A stretch of DNA of 14,685 bases from Kiritimatiellia bacterium (GCA_017476965.1 JAFUXX010000004.1:1-14685), one strand, 5' to 3'. Positions 1-9,535 are shown, numbered from the stretch's first letter. Notes: a model not told the origin generated them from the letters alone. Numbers and translations are program-made.

Positions 1-3000
1 CCGACGAGGGGGCCGCGCCGCGCGAAGCTCCGGCCAAGAAGCGCGCGCGGGAGGACGCTTCGCTCGTGCAGCAGGCGCTCGGAGGGCGGGCGCTTGGCGT
101 CTACGTGTCCGGAGGGCGCGGAAGCGTGGCGCTCAAGGCGTCGCTCGCGCAGCTCGTCGATGCCGAGGAGCGGGCGAGCATCCGGCGGGAGAACGCCGCC
201 GCCGGCGGCACGGAGGCGGACTACCGCGCCGCCGTCGCGGAGCGCGTCCGCGCGAACATGCTCGACGACTCGCCGCGCGCCGCGCAAGTGCTCGCGCACG
301 AGATCGGGCACTGGATCGACGACTTGCCGGAGCTTGGCGGAGTCCTGCGCGAGCGCGGAAACGTGCTCGGTCACATCGCCTCGCTGAAACGCTACCTCTC
401 CAAGACGCTGTTTCTCGACCCGAAGGAACACGGGGGCTTCGACTGGGACGAGGGCAGGATTCCGGGACTCTCGAAGGAGGAGCGCGCGGCAATCGTGCGC
501 GCGGCCGAAAAGGGGATCAAGCGCGAGGACTTCGCATCGGATCAGGATTTCGCGGCCGCGAAACGCAAGGCACGTCGCGAAGCGCTCGAAAACGCGATGA
601 TCGAAAGGGGGCTCGCGAAATACGGGACCGTGCGCGGCGAGCTCGACGACCTGATTGCCTGGTACCGCCAGAGCGATCACGCCCCGGAGTACTACCAGAA
701 GCCTTGGGAAATGTTCGCCGAGGCGTTTTCCGCCTGGCTCTACTACCCGAAGACCGCGGCGGCGAAAGCGCCGACGTTCTGCAAGCTCATCGAAAACTGG
801 GGGCCGAAGAAGGGCGAAATCTGGAACGCGGTAAGGGAGGCGCAGCGGCGCGGCGGCGGCTTCGAGGAAGCGCTCGGAAACGCGGGCGGCGGCTTCCTGC
901 AGCGCTTCCGCGAGCGGATGCAAGCCACGACGGCGGCTTTCTACAAGCTCGAGGGCTTCCGCCGTCCGGACGCGCGTTCGCTCGACGAGCGTTTCCGCGA
1001 CTGGTACGGCGACGTCCTGGCCGTCTTATCCGGCGAGCTGCGCTGGGTGGACTGGGCGAGCCGCAAGCTCGAAAAGTTCCGCACCGGCAGCAGCGCGCAA
1101 GGCGGCTGGGGCACGGCCGCCGGAGCGCAAGCGCGCGCCAGCGTCCACGAGTACACCCACGCCAGCACCCTTGCCGAGTACGAGCTGGCGCGCTTCCGCA
1201 CCGAAGTGCTGCCGCACCTGGAGCGCGGCGGCGCGACGATCCAGGACCTCGACGTGTATCTCACGCTCAACCGCGTGGCGGGCGAAGTGCTGGGCGCCGA
1301 GTCGCAGGGCGGCCGCGCAAACCTCTTCAACCCCGGCGGCCTCACGAGCGCGAGCGCCCGCGCGTATCTCGAAAAGTGGCGGCAGGAATCGCCCGCGACA
1401 TTCGAGACCGCGAAAAGCGCCGCCGGGATCTTCGCGAAAATCCGGCGCGAAACCGTCCTGCCGTTCGCCGAACGGCAATCGGGCATCGGCGAAGCGGAGA
1501 TGCGGGAAATGCTCGAAAACGACGCCTACGCGCGTTTCATGCAACTCTTCGCCCCGCGCGAAAGCCGCGCCGCTGCCGCACAGGGCGAAATGCGGGCCTC
1601 GAGCGGCATCCGCCACCAGCACACCGGCATGTTGGCGCAAAACGTTTCGCCGAGCCTCGCAACGCTCATGGGCGACGGGCAAATCTACTTCGACAGCGGC
1701 CTCAATGGCGCGCGGCGCGACGCCGTGGCGCTGCTCCGTGAAGTCTTCCCGGACGCGGTGCGCCTCGCGCCGCTGAAATTCGATCCGAAAACGCGCACGA
1801 TGGTCCCCGACCAGACGCACGGCGGCGGCTGGCGCACGGTCGTCTTCCGCGAGCGCGGCGAAGACGGCAAGAGCCGCCTCGTCGGCTACGACGTGCGGGA
1901 CTGGGCCGCCGCGGGCCTTCTCGGCGTCACGGCGCCGTACAAAGGCCCCGGAGCCGGATTTTTGCGCGCGCTCGACGCCGTGGGCGGATTCACCGCCAGG
2001 AGCGTGACGCAACTCTCCTGGGGCTTCAACCTTTTGAACCCGTTCCGCGACCGCAGCGGCATGTTGCGCAACATGCCCGTCGCCGAAAACGCCGGCGCTG
2101 CGGAAAAGTGGATCGGCGACGTCGGGAGCGCCGTGCGGTCCATCGCCAACGGCGCGGGCCGCGCCCGGCAGGGAGGCACCGAAGCGCACCCGCTCCTCAT
2201 GGAAGCCCTGAAAGCCGGCGCAATGCCGGGCGGCGACTTCAGCGGCTGGAGCTTCAACCGCACCGCTGCGCGCGCCCTGGAGCAGCTGCTGCGCGGCGGC
2301 GACGAAGCAACCGTACTCAAAGCCGCCGACGAAGTGGTGCGCTCCCTCGGCCTCGACCCCGCCCTTGTCGCCTCGCAGCGCAAGACATTGGGCGTCCTGG
2401 GCGGCGCATGGGAAAAAATCCGCAACGCGTACAACTGGCTCCCGGAGCACATGGTGCGGACGGAGACCAACGGCAAAGCCGCAGCGTACGCCAAAGTCCG
2501 CCGCGCCCATCCCGACTGGGACCCTCGGCGCTGCGCCGAATTCGCGGCGCGCTACCTCGGCACTCCCGACCCGCAAGCGCCCGGACTCATCGCCCAGATA
2601 CCGGGCTTCCGCCTGTTGTCGATGTTCTACACGATGACGACGCGCGGCATCGGCGACCAGATCCTCGGAGCCGCGCGCCTGCAGCCCGGCCTCATGGCCC
2701 GCCGCTTGCTGACGCACGAGGCGCTGCGGCAGCTCGGAAACAATTCCTGGTGGCTCCTCGTCGGCACCGGCGCCGGCACCGGCCTCGTGGGAGCGTTGCG
2801 GCGCCTCGCCGCGAAGTCCGACGAGGACGAAGAGGATGTGGCGTACTACAAGCGCGGCCTGGCCGCCACCGCCGACGCGCTCGAATGGTACTCCGAAGCG
2901 CAACGCGCGATATCGCCATTCGACCGCGCGAGCGCGCACAACTTCCCGATCTTCACCGTAGACCGGAAACAGGGAAAATTCGCCTACCTGAAAATCCCGT

Positions 3001-3707
3001 ACGACCAGTCGTTTTATCCGATCGACGCCGTGGCGGACTACGCCATGTCGCGCGCGACCGGAATGCGGAATTTCACCGCGCGGGCGTTCTCGGACGCCGT
3101 AGCCGGAAGCGCGCTCCCGAGCCTCGGCCCGGGCGCCAGGCAGATAGGAGTCTTGCTGGGCGGGAGCGACCTGGGAAGCGGCAACCGGAACATCCACCCG
3201 AACGAGGATCGCGGACTGGCGGAACACGTTTGGGATCACCTTGCGACAGCATGGGATATCTGGACCGGACGAGGTTTCGGCATGCTCCCGGCGCGCGGAG
3301 GATTCGCCACCGCATGGGACGATCCCTCGAAAACGCCGTTGGAGCGCCTGCTTGCGATTCCCGGAATGAACAGCCTCGTGCGGCCGTTTTTGCGGGTGTC
3401 CAACCAGGGCGACGCAGAAACCGCGCGCATGATCCAGCGCGCGGTCGAACGCAACAAGAAAGCCGAGCGTCGCGCCGCCGCCGCCATTGCGCGGGACGAA
3501 GAGCCGGCCGCGGCCGACCTCGAAGCGTTGAAGCGCTACGCCGCCGAACCGGGACAAATGGTGCAAAGCGCATGGGAGCGTGACTACATGCGAACCAACA
3601 TGCCGCCCTCGTGGCGAGCGCTGCAAAACGCTCCACGTCGGATGCAAAGCGACCTAATGGAAGAGTTTTCCGTCCGACCGCCGCCCCTGCCGCCGGACGC
3701 TTACTAG
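1..3707 (+). CDS. Large phage/mobile-element polyvalent-type protein with HEIGH metallopeptidase motif (5' partial)
   Basis: The frame is open to the left edge (first full codon at base 3, no stop), so the GTG at 66 is probably internal. The window holds 1234 residues and the start lies outside. Near the N-terminal side, HEIGHWID (bases 297-320) is an HExxH zinc site. About 135 residues later EMFAEAFSAW (from base 708) offers a possible third ligand, as in gluzincin-type domains. The middle is long, charged and helical. The last third has PEHMVRTETN, a motif around GFRLLSMFYTM, then a hydrophobic stretch near 2740-2800 (NSWWLLVGTGAGTG). This order resembles the large polyvalent proteins of phages and conjugative elements, whose C-terminal LPD domains accompany proteases and nucleases. 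The exact LPD family is a guess. Likely role (inferred): a protein packaged in or injected by a phage, or a prophage structural-region protein. No strong U-tract terminator follows. Confidence 0.75.
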   Translation, partial: DEGAAPREAPAKKRAREDASLVQQALGGRALGVYVSGGRGSVALKASLAQLVDAEERASIRRENAAAGGTEADYRAAVAERVRANMLDDSPRAAQVLAHEIGHWIDDLPELGGVLRERGNVLGHIASLKRYLSKTLFLDPKEHGGFDWDEGRIPGLSKEERAAIVRAAEKGIKREDFASDQDFAAAKRKARREALENAMIERGLAKYGTVRGELDDLIAWYRQSDHAPEYYQKPWEMFAEAFSAWLYYPKTAAAKAPTFCKLIENWGPKKGEIWNAVREAQRRGGGFEEALGNAGGGFLQRFRERMQATTAAFYKLEGFRRPDARSLDERFRDWYGDVLAVLSGELRWVDWASRKLEKFRTGSSAQGGWGTAAGAQARASVHEYTHASTLAEYELARFRTEVLPHLERGGATIQDLDVYLTLNRVAGEVLGAESQGGRANLFNPGGLTSASARAYLEKWRQESPATFETAKSAAGIFAKIRRETVLPFAERQSGIGEAEMREMLENDAYARFMQLFAPRESRAAAAQGEMRASSGIRHQHTGMLAQNVSPSLATLMGDGQIYFDSGLNGARRDAVALLREVFPDAVRLAPLKFDPKTRTMVPDQTHGGGWRTVVFRERGEDGKSRLVGYDVRDWAAAGLLGVTAPYKGPGAGFLRALDAVGGFTARSVTQLSWGFNLLNPFRDRSGMLRNMPVAENAGAAEKWIGDVGSAVRSIANGAGRARQGGTEAHPLLMEALKAGAMPGGDFSGWSFNRTAARALEQLLRGGDEATVLKAADEVVRSLGLDPALVASQRKTLGVLGGAWEKIRNAYNWLPEHMVRTETNGKAAAYAKVRRAHPDWDPRRCAEFAARYLGTPDPQAPGLIAQIPGFRLLSMFYTMTTRGIGDQILGAARLQPGLMARRLLTHEALRQLGNNSWWLLVGTGAGTGLVGALRRLAAKSDEDEEDVAYYKRGLAATADALEWYSEAQRAISPFDRASAHNFPIFTVDRKQGKFAYLKIPYDQSFYPIDAVADYAMSRATGMRNFTARAFSDAVAGSALPSLGPGARQIGVLLGGSDLGSGNRNIHPNEDRGLAEHVWDHLATAWDIWTGRGFGMLPARGGFATAWDDPSKTPLERLLAIPGMNSLVRPFLRVSNQGDAETARMIQRAVERNKKAERRAAAAIARDEEPAAADLEALKRYAAEPGQMVQSAWERDYMRTNMPPSWRALQNAPRRMQSDLMEEFSVRPPPLPPDAY

Positions 3708-3722
3708 CACCCCGTCGCGCTC

Positions 3723-3821
3723 CGTGCACCGACCCGCCGATTCATCGGCGGGCTCTCGTCCCCGTCGCCCCGCTTCGCTTTCGCCTCGTGCGCCGACCCG
3801 CCGATTCATCGGCGGGCTCTC
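3723..3821. repeat. Two direct copies of a 35-nt REP-like hairpin repeat
   Basis: Copies at 3723-3757 and 3787-3821 differ at one base (A3728 versus G3792) and lie 64 nt apart. Each holds a perfect hairpin, CCCGCCGA-TTCA-TCGGCGGG, at 3733-3752 and 3797-3816. No T-run follows, so these fit REP elements better than intrinsic terminators, although they could stop transcription from the large upstream gene. They lie just beyond the 3' end of a RAYT-like remnant, as expected for REP sequences. Confidence 0.8.
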
Positions 3822-3943
3822 CCGGCCCCGCTTCCCGTCGCTCTCGCTTCTTTCCCCGCCTTTCACGGCATCCAACGCGGTATCCACAACCCGCCCATCC
3901 ACCGAAACCCCAATAAAATCAACCTTTCCACAAACAACTGAAA

Positions 3944-4159
3944 TTAGTCGGGCATGACCGCGAAGGGCGAAACGGGCTCGATGCAGGGCCATGTGTCGTG
4001 AAAGCGGGAAAGGACCGCCTCGAATGCCTGCGTGATGGCGCTCTTCACGAGCGAACCGTCTTCGGAGATGGCCGAAAAGTCGTGCAAGCCCGGCAGGCGC
4101 TTGAGCGTGACCATGTAGAAAAACGGCGTTTTGTAATCGAATCCGAAGAGGCGCGGCAT
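3944..4159 (-). pseudogene. Truncated Y1/RAYT-like (IS200-type) transposase remnant
   Basis: The 71-residue frame begins MPRLFGFDYKTPFFYMVTLK and ends with PFAVMPD followed by TAA. In REP-associated Y1 transposases of the IS200/IS605 superfamily the same place reads MPDHxH, the HUH metal site, followed by the catalytic tyrosine helix. Here the frame stops on the residue before the first histidine, so neither the HUH site nor the tyrosine remains and the product cannot be an active transposase. No Shine-Dalgarno site is seen before the ATG at 4159, although the frame stays open upstream to 4282. The bases after the stop do not restore the family in another frame, so this looks like a deletion or replacement junction and not a point mutation. 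Family assignment rests on recognising the N-terminal pattern. Confidence 0.68.
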
Positions 4160-4186
4160 GCGCAGGAGACTAGCACCTTGCGCCTT

Positions 4187-4249
4187 GCGGCGCAACCCCG
4201 CAGCGCAGCGCGGGGGCGCAAAACCCAGCCCGCGCGGGGCGCAAAACCC
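4187..4249. repeat. GC-rich short repeats in the leader of the GIY-YIG helicase gene
   Basis: GGGGCGCAAAACCC occurs exactly at 4213-4226 and 4236-4249 (23-nt period). A degenerate unit, GCGGCGCAACCCC, starts at 4187. The segment also folds as CCCCGC (4196-4201) with GCGGGG (4210-4215). It lies 26 to 88 nt before the ATG of the helicase gene. It could be leader structure, an operator, or REP-like debris left with the transposase remnant. No clear promoter is visible in front of the gene. Confidence 0.6.
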
Positions 4250-4274
4250 GCTTGCATGGCAGGAGAAAACACCC

Positions 4275-7082
<2,808 letters not shown>

Positions 7083-7098
7083 TCCACGCGCCCGTGGA
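7083..7098 (+). terminator. Small hairpin directly after the helicase stop codon
   Basis: TCCACG-CGCC-CGTGGA is a perfect 6-bp stem beginning at the first base after TGA. There is no T-run, so intrinsic termination would be weak. It may instead protect the 3' end. Confidence 0.45.
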
Positions 7099-7177
7099 CG
7101 GATGCCGGCCTCTTCGAAAATACGGCCTCGCCGCCCCGCCCGCCGCTGGATTGGAGAAAACATCAAGGAAATGAAGT

Positions 7178-7201
7178 AGCCATTTCACGATCTCAATGGC
7201 T
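7178..7201. repeat. Inverted repeat in the convergent intergenic region
   Basis: AGCCATT (7178-7184) pairs with AATGGCT (7195-7201) over a 10-nt loop. It lies between the 3' ends of the convergent helicase and AAA ATPase genes. Function is unknown; it could be a bidirectional stop. Bases 7099-7177 show nothing else I can name. Confidence 0.45.
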
Positions 7202-7225
7202 TGTTGGCTGTGAAAGCAAGTGTTT

Positions 7226-7312
7226 TCGCAGAAATCAAGGAATTCAGATGGTGGAAATTTCGCAGTTTTCAAGACATTCAAAACGAGAACAATCGCAGTT
7301 TTCAAGACATTC
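7226..7312. repeat. 33-34 nt periodic direct repeats
   Basis: TCGCAGTTTTCAAGACATTC occurs exactly at 7260-7279 and 7293-7312, a period of 33 nt. A weaker unit starting TCGCAG is at 7226, 34 nt earlier. The DNA is AT-richer than its neighbours. Only two units are exact and the intervening 13 bases are short, so this is not a CRISPR array. It abuts copy A of the 177-bp element and may be part of the same mobile or recombinogenic junction. Confidence 0.7.
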
Positions 7313-7328
7313 GCCAGTCGCAAAATGG

Positions 7329-7505
7329 GGCGTCGCGCCGGGGCTGTTCCTTGCGTGACCTTGCAATTTTTACCGCGCAGGTAAAAATTGCATTGACTTC
7401 GTGCCGGCGCCTGTCTTGTTCCAGCCCCCAAGACCGCGCCGCCGCGCAGTTCCTCCCGTGGCGCGAATTTTGCGCCCGAATGGCCGAAGCGCCGCATTCC
7501 TCCGC
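7329..7505. repeat. 177-bp intergenic element, copy A (left flank of the AAA ATPase gene)
   Basis: Aligned by eye with copy B (8954-9129) it shows about 13 substitutions and one 1-nt gap, roughly 92% identity, in the same orientation. It contains a perfect 13-bp inverted repeat, TGCAATTTTTACC (7362-7374) and GGTAAAAATTGCA (7380-7392), with loop GCGCA. A second weak fold, GGCGC...GCGCC, is near 7460-7476. No terminal inverted repeats and no transposase are present. The element may be a MITE-like repeat, a structured RNA or a recombination substrate. Confidence 0.82.
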
Positions 7506-7507
7506 GC

Positions 7508-7526
7508 CGCCATCGTGACGGCGGGG
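7508..7526. repeat. REP-like hairpin just past the 3' end of the AAA ATPase gene
   Basis: CCGCC pairs with GGCGG across a short loop. The right part, TGACGGCGGGG (7516-7526), recurs at 8932-8942 and 10791-10801 in the same orientation. It lies 16 nt past the stop codon of the minus-strand ATPase gene and may act as its transcript end, although it has no U-tract. Confidence 0.55.
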
Positions 7527-7541
7527 ATGGAGGTGCGGGGA

Positions 7542-8750
7542 TTAGTAGAGCAGTCCGAACATCCACAGGGGGATGCGGTTGCCGCGGCCGATTTCGAGGT
7601 CGTCCACGGCGAGGTAGCTTCGGGGCAGGTCGGCGATCTGGCCGAAGGTCTTGCCGGGGCCGCCGACCTCGAAGGTCAAGCGGCCGTCGACGAGGAAGTC
7701 CCCCGCCGCGGGATACGCGAGCGCGTGGCCCGCCGCGGCGAGCTGGTTGCGGAAGAACGTCTCGCGGAGCGTCCCGGTGTCCGGGCGGCGGACGAGCGCG
7801 TGCATCAGGTTCGTGTTGTCGCAGTAGATCTTCTCCGGACGGGAGAGGTTCTTGAGGGTCGCCGAACGGGAGGGCAGCAGTCCCAGCAGTCCGGCTCGTT
7901 CCAGCGCGTTCAGAATGCCGAGGCCGTTGTTGCGGTCGGTCTCCAGCTCGCGCCAGAGGTCGGTCATCCGCGGGACCTGCGGCACGGAGGAGGCGAGCAC
8001 CATCAGCATCTTGCGAGCCTTGCGGATCGTGGCGAGGGTGACGGGCTCGGTCCGCGGATAGTCAATCTCCAGGATTTGGTCGGCGATGCGGCGGATGCGC
8101 TCGTGGTAGCCGGTCTTCGACTCCTTGTAGAAGGGGTAGTATCCCGACTTGAGGTAGCGCGAGAAGAGGGGAAGGATCTTCACGCGGGCCGCGATGTCGC
8201 GGGCGATGGCGGCGTGGCGGGACAGGAGCTCCTCCCAACCTACGGCGGGCAGGTCCAGCGCGCCGTCGAAGGACAGAAACTCGCGGAAGGAGAGGCCGGC
8301 GAGCGTGTAGGGAAGCTGCCGGCGCGAGAGGTCGCCGCCGCCCTTCTCCAGCTGCAGCAGGGAGGAGCCGCTGTAGACGACGTGCAGCGCCGGGAAGTCG
8401 TCGTGCAGGTTCTTCACGAGCGTCTGCCAGCCCTCGAAGTGGTGCACCTCGTCGAGGAAGATGTGCGTGCCGCCGTGGGAGTCGAGCCACGCGGCCACGT
8501 CCTGGACGCGGTGCGTGGCGAACCAGAGGTTGTCGAGCGAGACGTAGAGGGCGACGGTCGGATCGGGCGTCGTCTCCTTGATGCGCTGGAGCATCATCGT
8601 CGTTTTGCCCGTTCCCTTCGGCCCTTTGATACAAAGCAGCCGGTCGTTCCAGTCGATCTGCGGATAGAGCGATCGGTGGAACGCGGACGAGGTCGCGCGC
8701 ATCCGGCGCTCCTGCGCGTCGAACAGTTCCTGAAGGTCTTCTTCGTTCAT
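7542..8750 (-). CDS. AAA family ATPase (AAA_14-like) with C-terminal nuclease-like fold remnant
   Basis: The 402-residue protein has Walker A GPKGTGKTT (43-51), Walker B HIFLDEVHHF (97-105) and a sensor-like VVYSGSS (124-130), as in AAA_14 ATP-binding proteins. A helical linker (about 190-300) includes a winged-helix-like segment (MTDLWRELETDRNNGLGILN). The C terminus carries GDFLVDGRLTFEVGG and closes with IPLWMFGLLY, the ending I recognise from a widespread family of AAA ATPases. The D/E positions in LVDGRLTFEVGG sit where DUF4143-type proteins have a PD-(D/E)XK core, but the E-x-K is not intact, so nuclease activity is doubtful. The first frame start is ATG 8750, with only a weak AAGAAG ribosome site. 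A sigma-70-like promoter and a 15-bp leader inverted repeat lie upstream. The gene is bracketed by 177-bp direct repeats. The biological role of the family is not established; defence or self-regulation is inferred. Confidence 0.82.
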   Translation of the reverse strand: MNEEDLQELFDAQERRMRATSSAFHRSLYPQIDWNDRLLCIKGPKGTGKTTMMLQRIKETTPDPTVALYVSLDNLWFATHRVQDVAAWLDSHGGTHIFLDEVHHFEGWQTLVKNLHDDFPALHVVYSGSSLLQLEKGGGDLSRRQLPYTLAGLSFREFLSFDGALDLPAVGWEELLSRHAAIARDIAARVKILPLFSRYLKSGYYPFYKESKTGYHERIRRIADQILEIDYPRTEPVTLATIRKARKMLMVLASSVPQVPRMTDLWRELETDRNNGLGILNALERAGLLGLLPSRSATLKNLSRPEKIYCDNTNLMHALVRRPDTGTLRETFFRNQLAAAGHALAYPAAGDFLVDGRLTFEVGGPGKTFGQIADLPRSYLAVDDLEIGRGNRIPLWMFGLLY

Positions 8751-8771
8751 CGGAGGTCTTCTTTCTCGAAT

Positions 8772-8818
8772 ATCCGGAAATACTGTTTTCGCCCAAGAGA
8801 AAGTATTTCCAGATATCG
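8772..8818 (-). promoter_or_regulatory. 15-bp inverted repeat in the 5' leader of the AAA ATPase gene
   Basis: Arms ATATCCGGAAATACT (8772-8786) and AGTATTTCCAGATAT (8804-8818) match at 14 of 15 positions across a 17-nt spacer. If the promoter at 8829-8857 is right, transcription starts near 8822, so both arms are in the leader, 22 nt before the ATG. It may be an operator for a dimeric repressor or an RNA hairpin. Confidence 0.72.
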
Positions 8819-8828
8819 TCTGGCGGAT

Positions 8829-8857
8829 ACACTAGCAGACTCCGCCCCGCGAATCAA
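8829..8857 (-). promoter_or_regulatory. Sigma-70-like promoter of the AAA ATPase gene
   Basis: On the minus strand TTGATT (8857-8852) is followed by a 17-nt spacer and TAGTGT (8834-8829). The same -35 hexamer and spacing precede the DUF234-type ATPase gene at 14156-14184. Confidence 0.6.
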
Positions 8858-8877
8858 GCGGAAAACGCGGTTTTGCA

Positions 8878-8899
8878 CGGCGCGGCTTCCTCCGCGCCG
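8878..8899. repeat. GC-rich perfect hairpin
   Basis: CGGCGCGG-CTTCCT-CCGCGCCG is an 8-bp perfect stem in the divergent intergenic region, just upstream of the minus-strand promoter. There is no U-tract. It is part of a run of hairpin-forming repeats extending to 8945. Confidence 0.55.
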
Positions 8900-8912
8900 A
8901 CTGCGGCCTCCT

Positions 8913-8945
8913 CCCCGCCGCCGCTGCCGACTGACGGCGGGGCGG
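8913..8945. repeat. REP-like hairpin repeat, left copy (flanks the hipBA module)
   Basis: CCCCGCCG (8913-8920) pairs with CGGCGGGG (8935-8942). Twenty-eight bases, 8918-8945, recur exactly at 10777-10804 just beyond hipA in the same orientation. The shared part contains the TGACGGCGGGG motif also seen at 7516-7526. Confidence 0.75.
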
Positions 8946-8953
8946 CCGGGGGT

Positions 8954-9129
8954 GGCGTCGCGCCGAGGCTGTTCCTTGCGTGGTCTTGCACTTTTTACCT
9001 GCAGGTAAAATTTGCATTGACTTCGTGCCGGCGCCTGTCTTGTTCCAGCCGCCAAGACCGCGCCGCCGCGCAGTTCCTCCCGTGGCGCGAATTTTGCGCC
9101 CAGATGGCCGGAGCGTCGTATGCCTCCGC
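8954..9129. repeat. 177-bp intergenic element, copy B (upstream of hipBA)
   Basis: This 176-nt copy matches copy A (7329-7505) at roughly 92% by hand alignment. Its central fold is an 18-nt perfect palindrome, TTTTACCTGCAGGTAAAA (8993-9010), with two mismatches further out compared with the perfect arms of copy A. The direct repetition brackets the complete AAA ATPase gene and its promoter. Confidence 0.82.
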
Positions 9130-9161
9130 TGTTTTGGCTCTCCACCGCGGATGTTTTACAG

Positions 9162-9190
9162 TTGACCTTGCAAGGCATATTGGATAGAAT
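9162..9190 (+). promoter_or_regulatory. Sigma-70-like promoter of hipBA
   Basis: TTGACC (9162-9167), a 17-nt spacer and TAGAAT (9185-9190) form a near-consensus promoter. Transcription would start near 9197, giving a leader of about 27 nt before hipB. The first operator palindrome overlaps the -35 box and spacer. Confidence 0.78.
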
Positions 9191-9216
9191 TTTCGCCATC
9201 AACTGACCTTGCGAGG
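9163..9216 (+). promoter_or_regulatory. Paired HipB-type operators
   Basis: TGACCTTGCAAGG (9163-9175) and TGACCTTGCGAGG (9204-9216) differ at one base and are 41 nt apart, close to four helical turns. Their cores are CCTTGCAAGG (a perfect 10-bp palindrome) and CCTTGCGAGG (near-perfect). The first overlaps the -35 region and the second covers the Shine-Dalgarno GAGGA (9213-9217). HipB proteins are known to bind palindromic operators and autorepress, so these are the natural candidates. Confidence 0.7.
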
Positions 9217-9223
9217 AACTTTG

Positions 9224-9535
9224 ATGATATACCAAACAACGGCGGAAATGCTCGCGTCGCTTGGAGAAGGTCTCCGTGCGGCGAGGCTGGCGGACAACCT
9301 GTCGCAGACAACGGCGGCGGCGAGGAGCGGCATTTCCCTCAAGGCCGTCCGCAATCTGGAAGCGGGGAAAAACGCGTCGACCGCTTCGCTTCTGGCGCTG
9401 TGCAAGACGCTGCGCCTCGTGGATTGGATCGCGAACTTGTCGCCGCCCGAAATTTCGGACGCGCTCTTCGACCGTCCGCGCGGCGCGCCGCCACGCCGCC
9501 GCGCCTCGCCCGCCAGGAGGAGAAGCCATGCCTAG
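9224..9535 (+). CDS. hipB: HipB-like antitoxin (XRE-family HTH repressor)
   Basis: The protein has 103 residues. Residues about 12-62 form an XRE/HTH_3 domain (LGEGLRAARL, then LSQTTAAARSGISLKAVRNLEAG and a following helix), as in HipB and other antitoxins that both bind operator DNA and neutralise their toxin. The tail after residue 80 is basic and rich in Arg and Pro, and probably disordered. ATG 9224 is preferred over the in-frame TTG at 9209 because GAGGA (9213-9217) lies 6 nt before it. The stop overlaps the hipA start by 8 nt (ATGCCTAG), so the pair is translationally coupled with the antitoxin made first. Two near-identical palindromic operators in the promoter and over the ribosome site point to autoregulation. 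Confidence 0.85.
   Translation: MIYQTTAEMLASLGEGLRAARLADNLSQTTAAARSGISLKAVRNLEAGKNASTASLLALCKTLRLVDWIANLSPPEISDALFDRPRGAPPRRRASPARRRSHA

Noticed and set aside
1026-3647. Long minus-strand open frame (873 codons) opposite the phage-type protein
   Set aside because: It is a shadow of the GC-rich codons of the sense gene; its translation is rich in Arg, Gly, Ala and His without recognisable motifs.
3654-3992. Minus-strand frame with a protein-like stretch GKVDFIGVSVDGRVVDTALD
   Set aside because: It overlaps the transposase remnant in another frame, continues through the two hairpin repeats as translated repeat DNA, and matches no family I know. Worth only a database query.
7226-7312. CRISPR-like array
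   Set aside because: Only two exact units, repeat 20 nt and gap 13 nt, no variable spacers of usual length and no cas genes.
7329-7505. Minus-strand peptide FAPREELRGGAVL conserved between copies A and B as a small protein
   Set aside because: The frame shifts at the 1-nt gap between the copies and no ribosome site or consistent start is present; the similarity is that of the DNA.
8062-8832. Minus-strand frame starting MYPPDDIWKYF ahead of the AAA ATPase
   Set aside because: It runs out of frame through the ATPase gene, and its first codons are the leader inverted repeat.
7401-9008. 535-codon plus-strand frame spanning element A, the ATPase gene and element B
   Set aside because: It is antisense to the ATPase gene, which has intact Walker motifs, and crosses repeat DNA at both ends.
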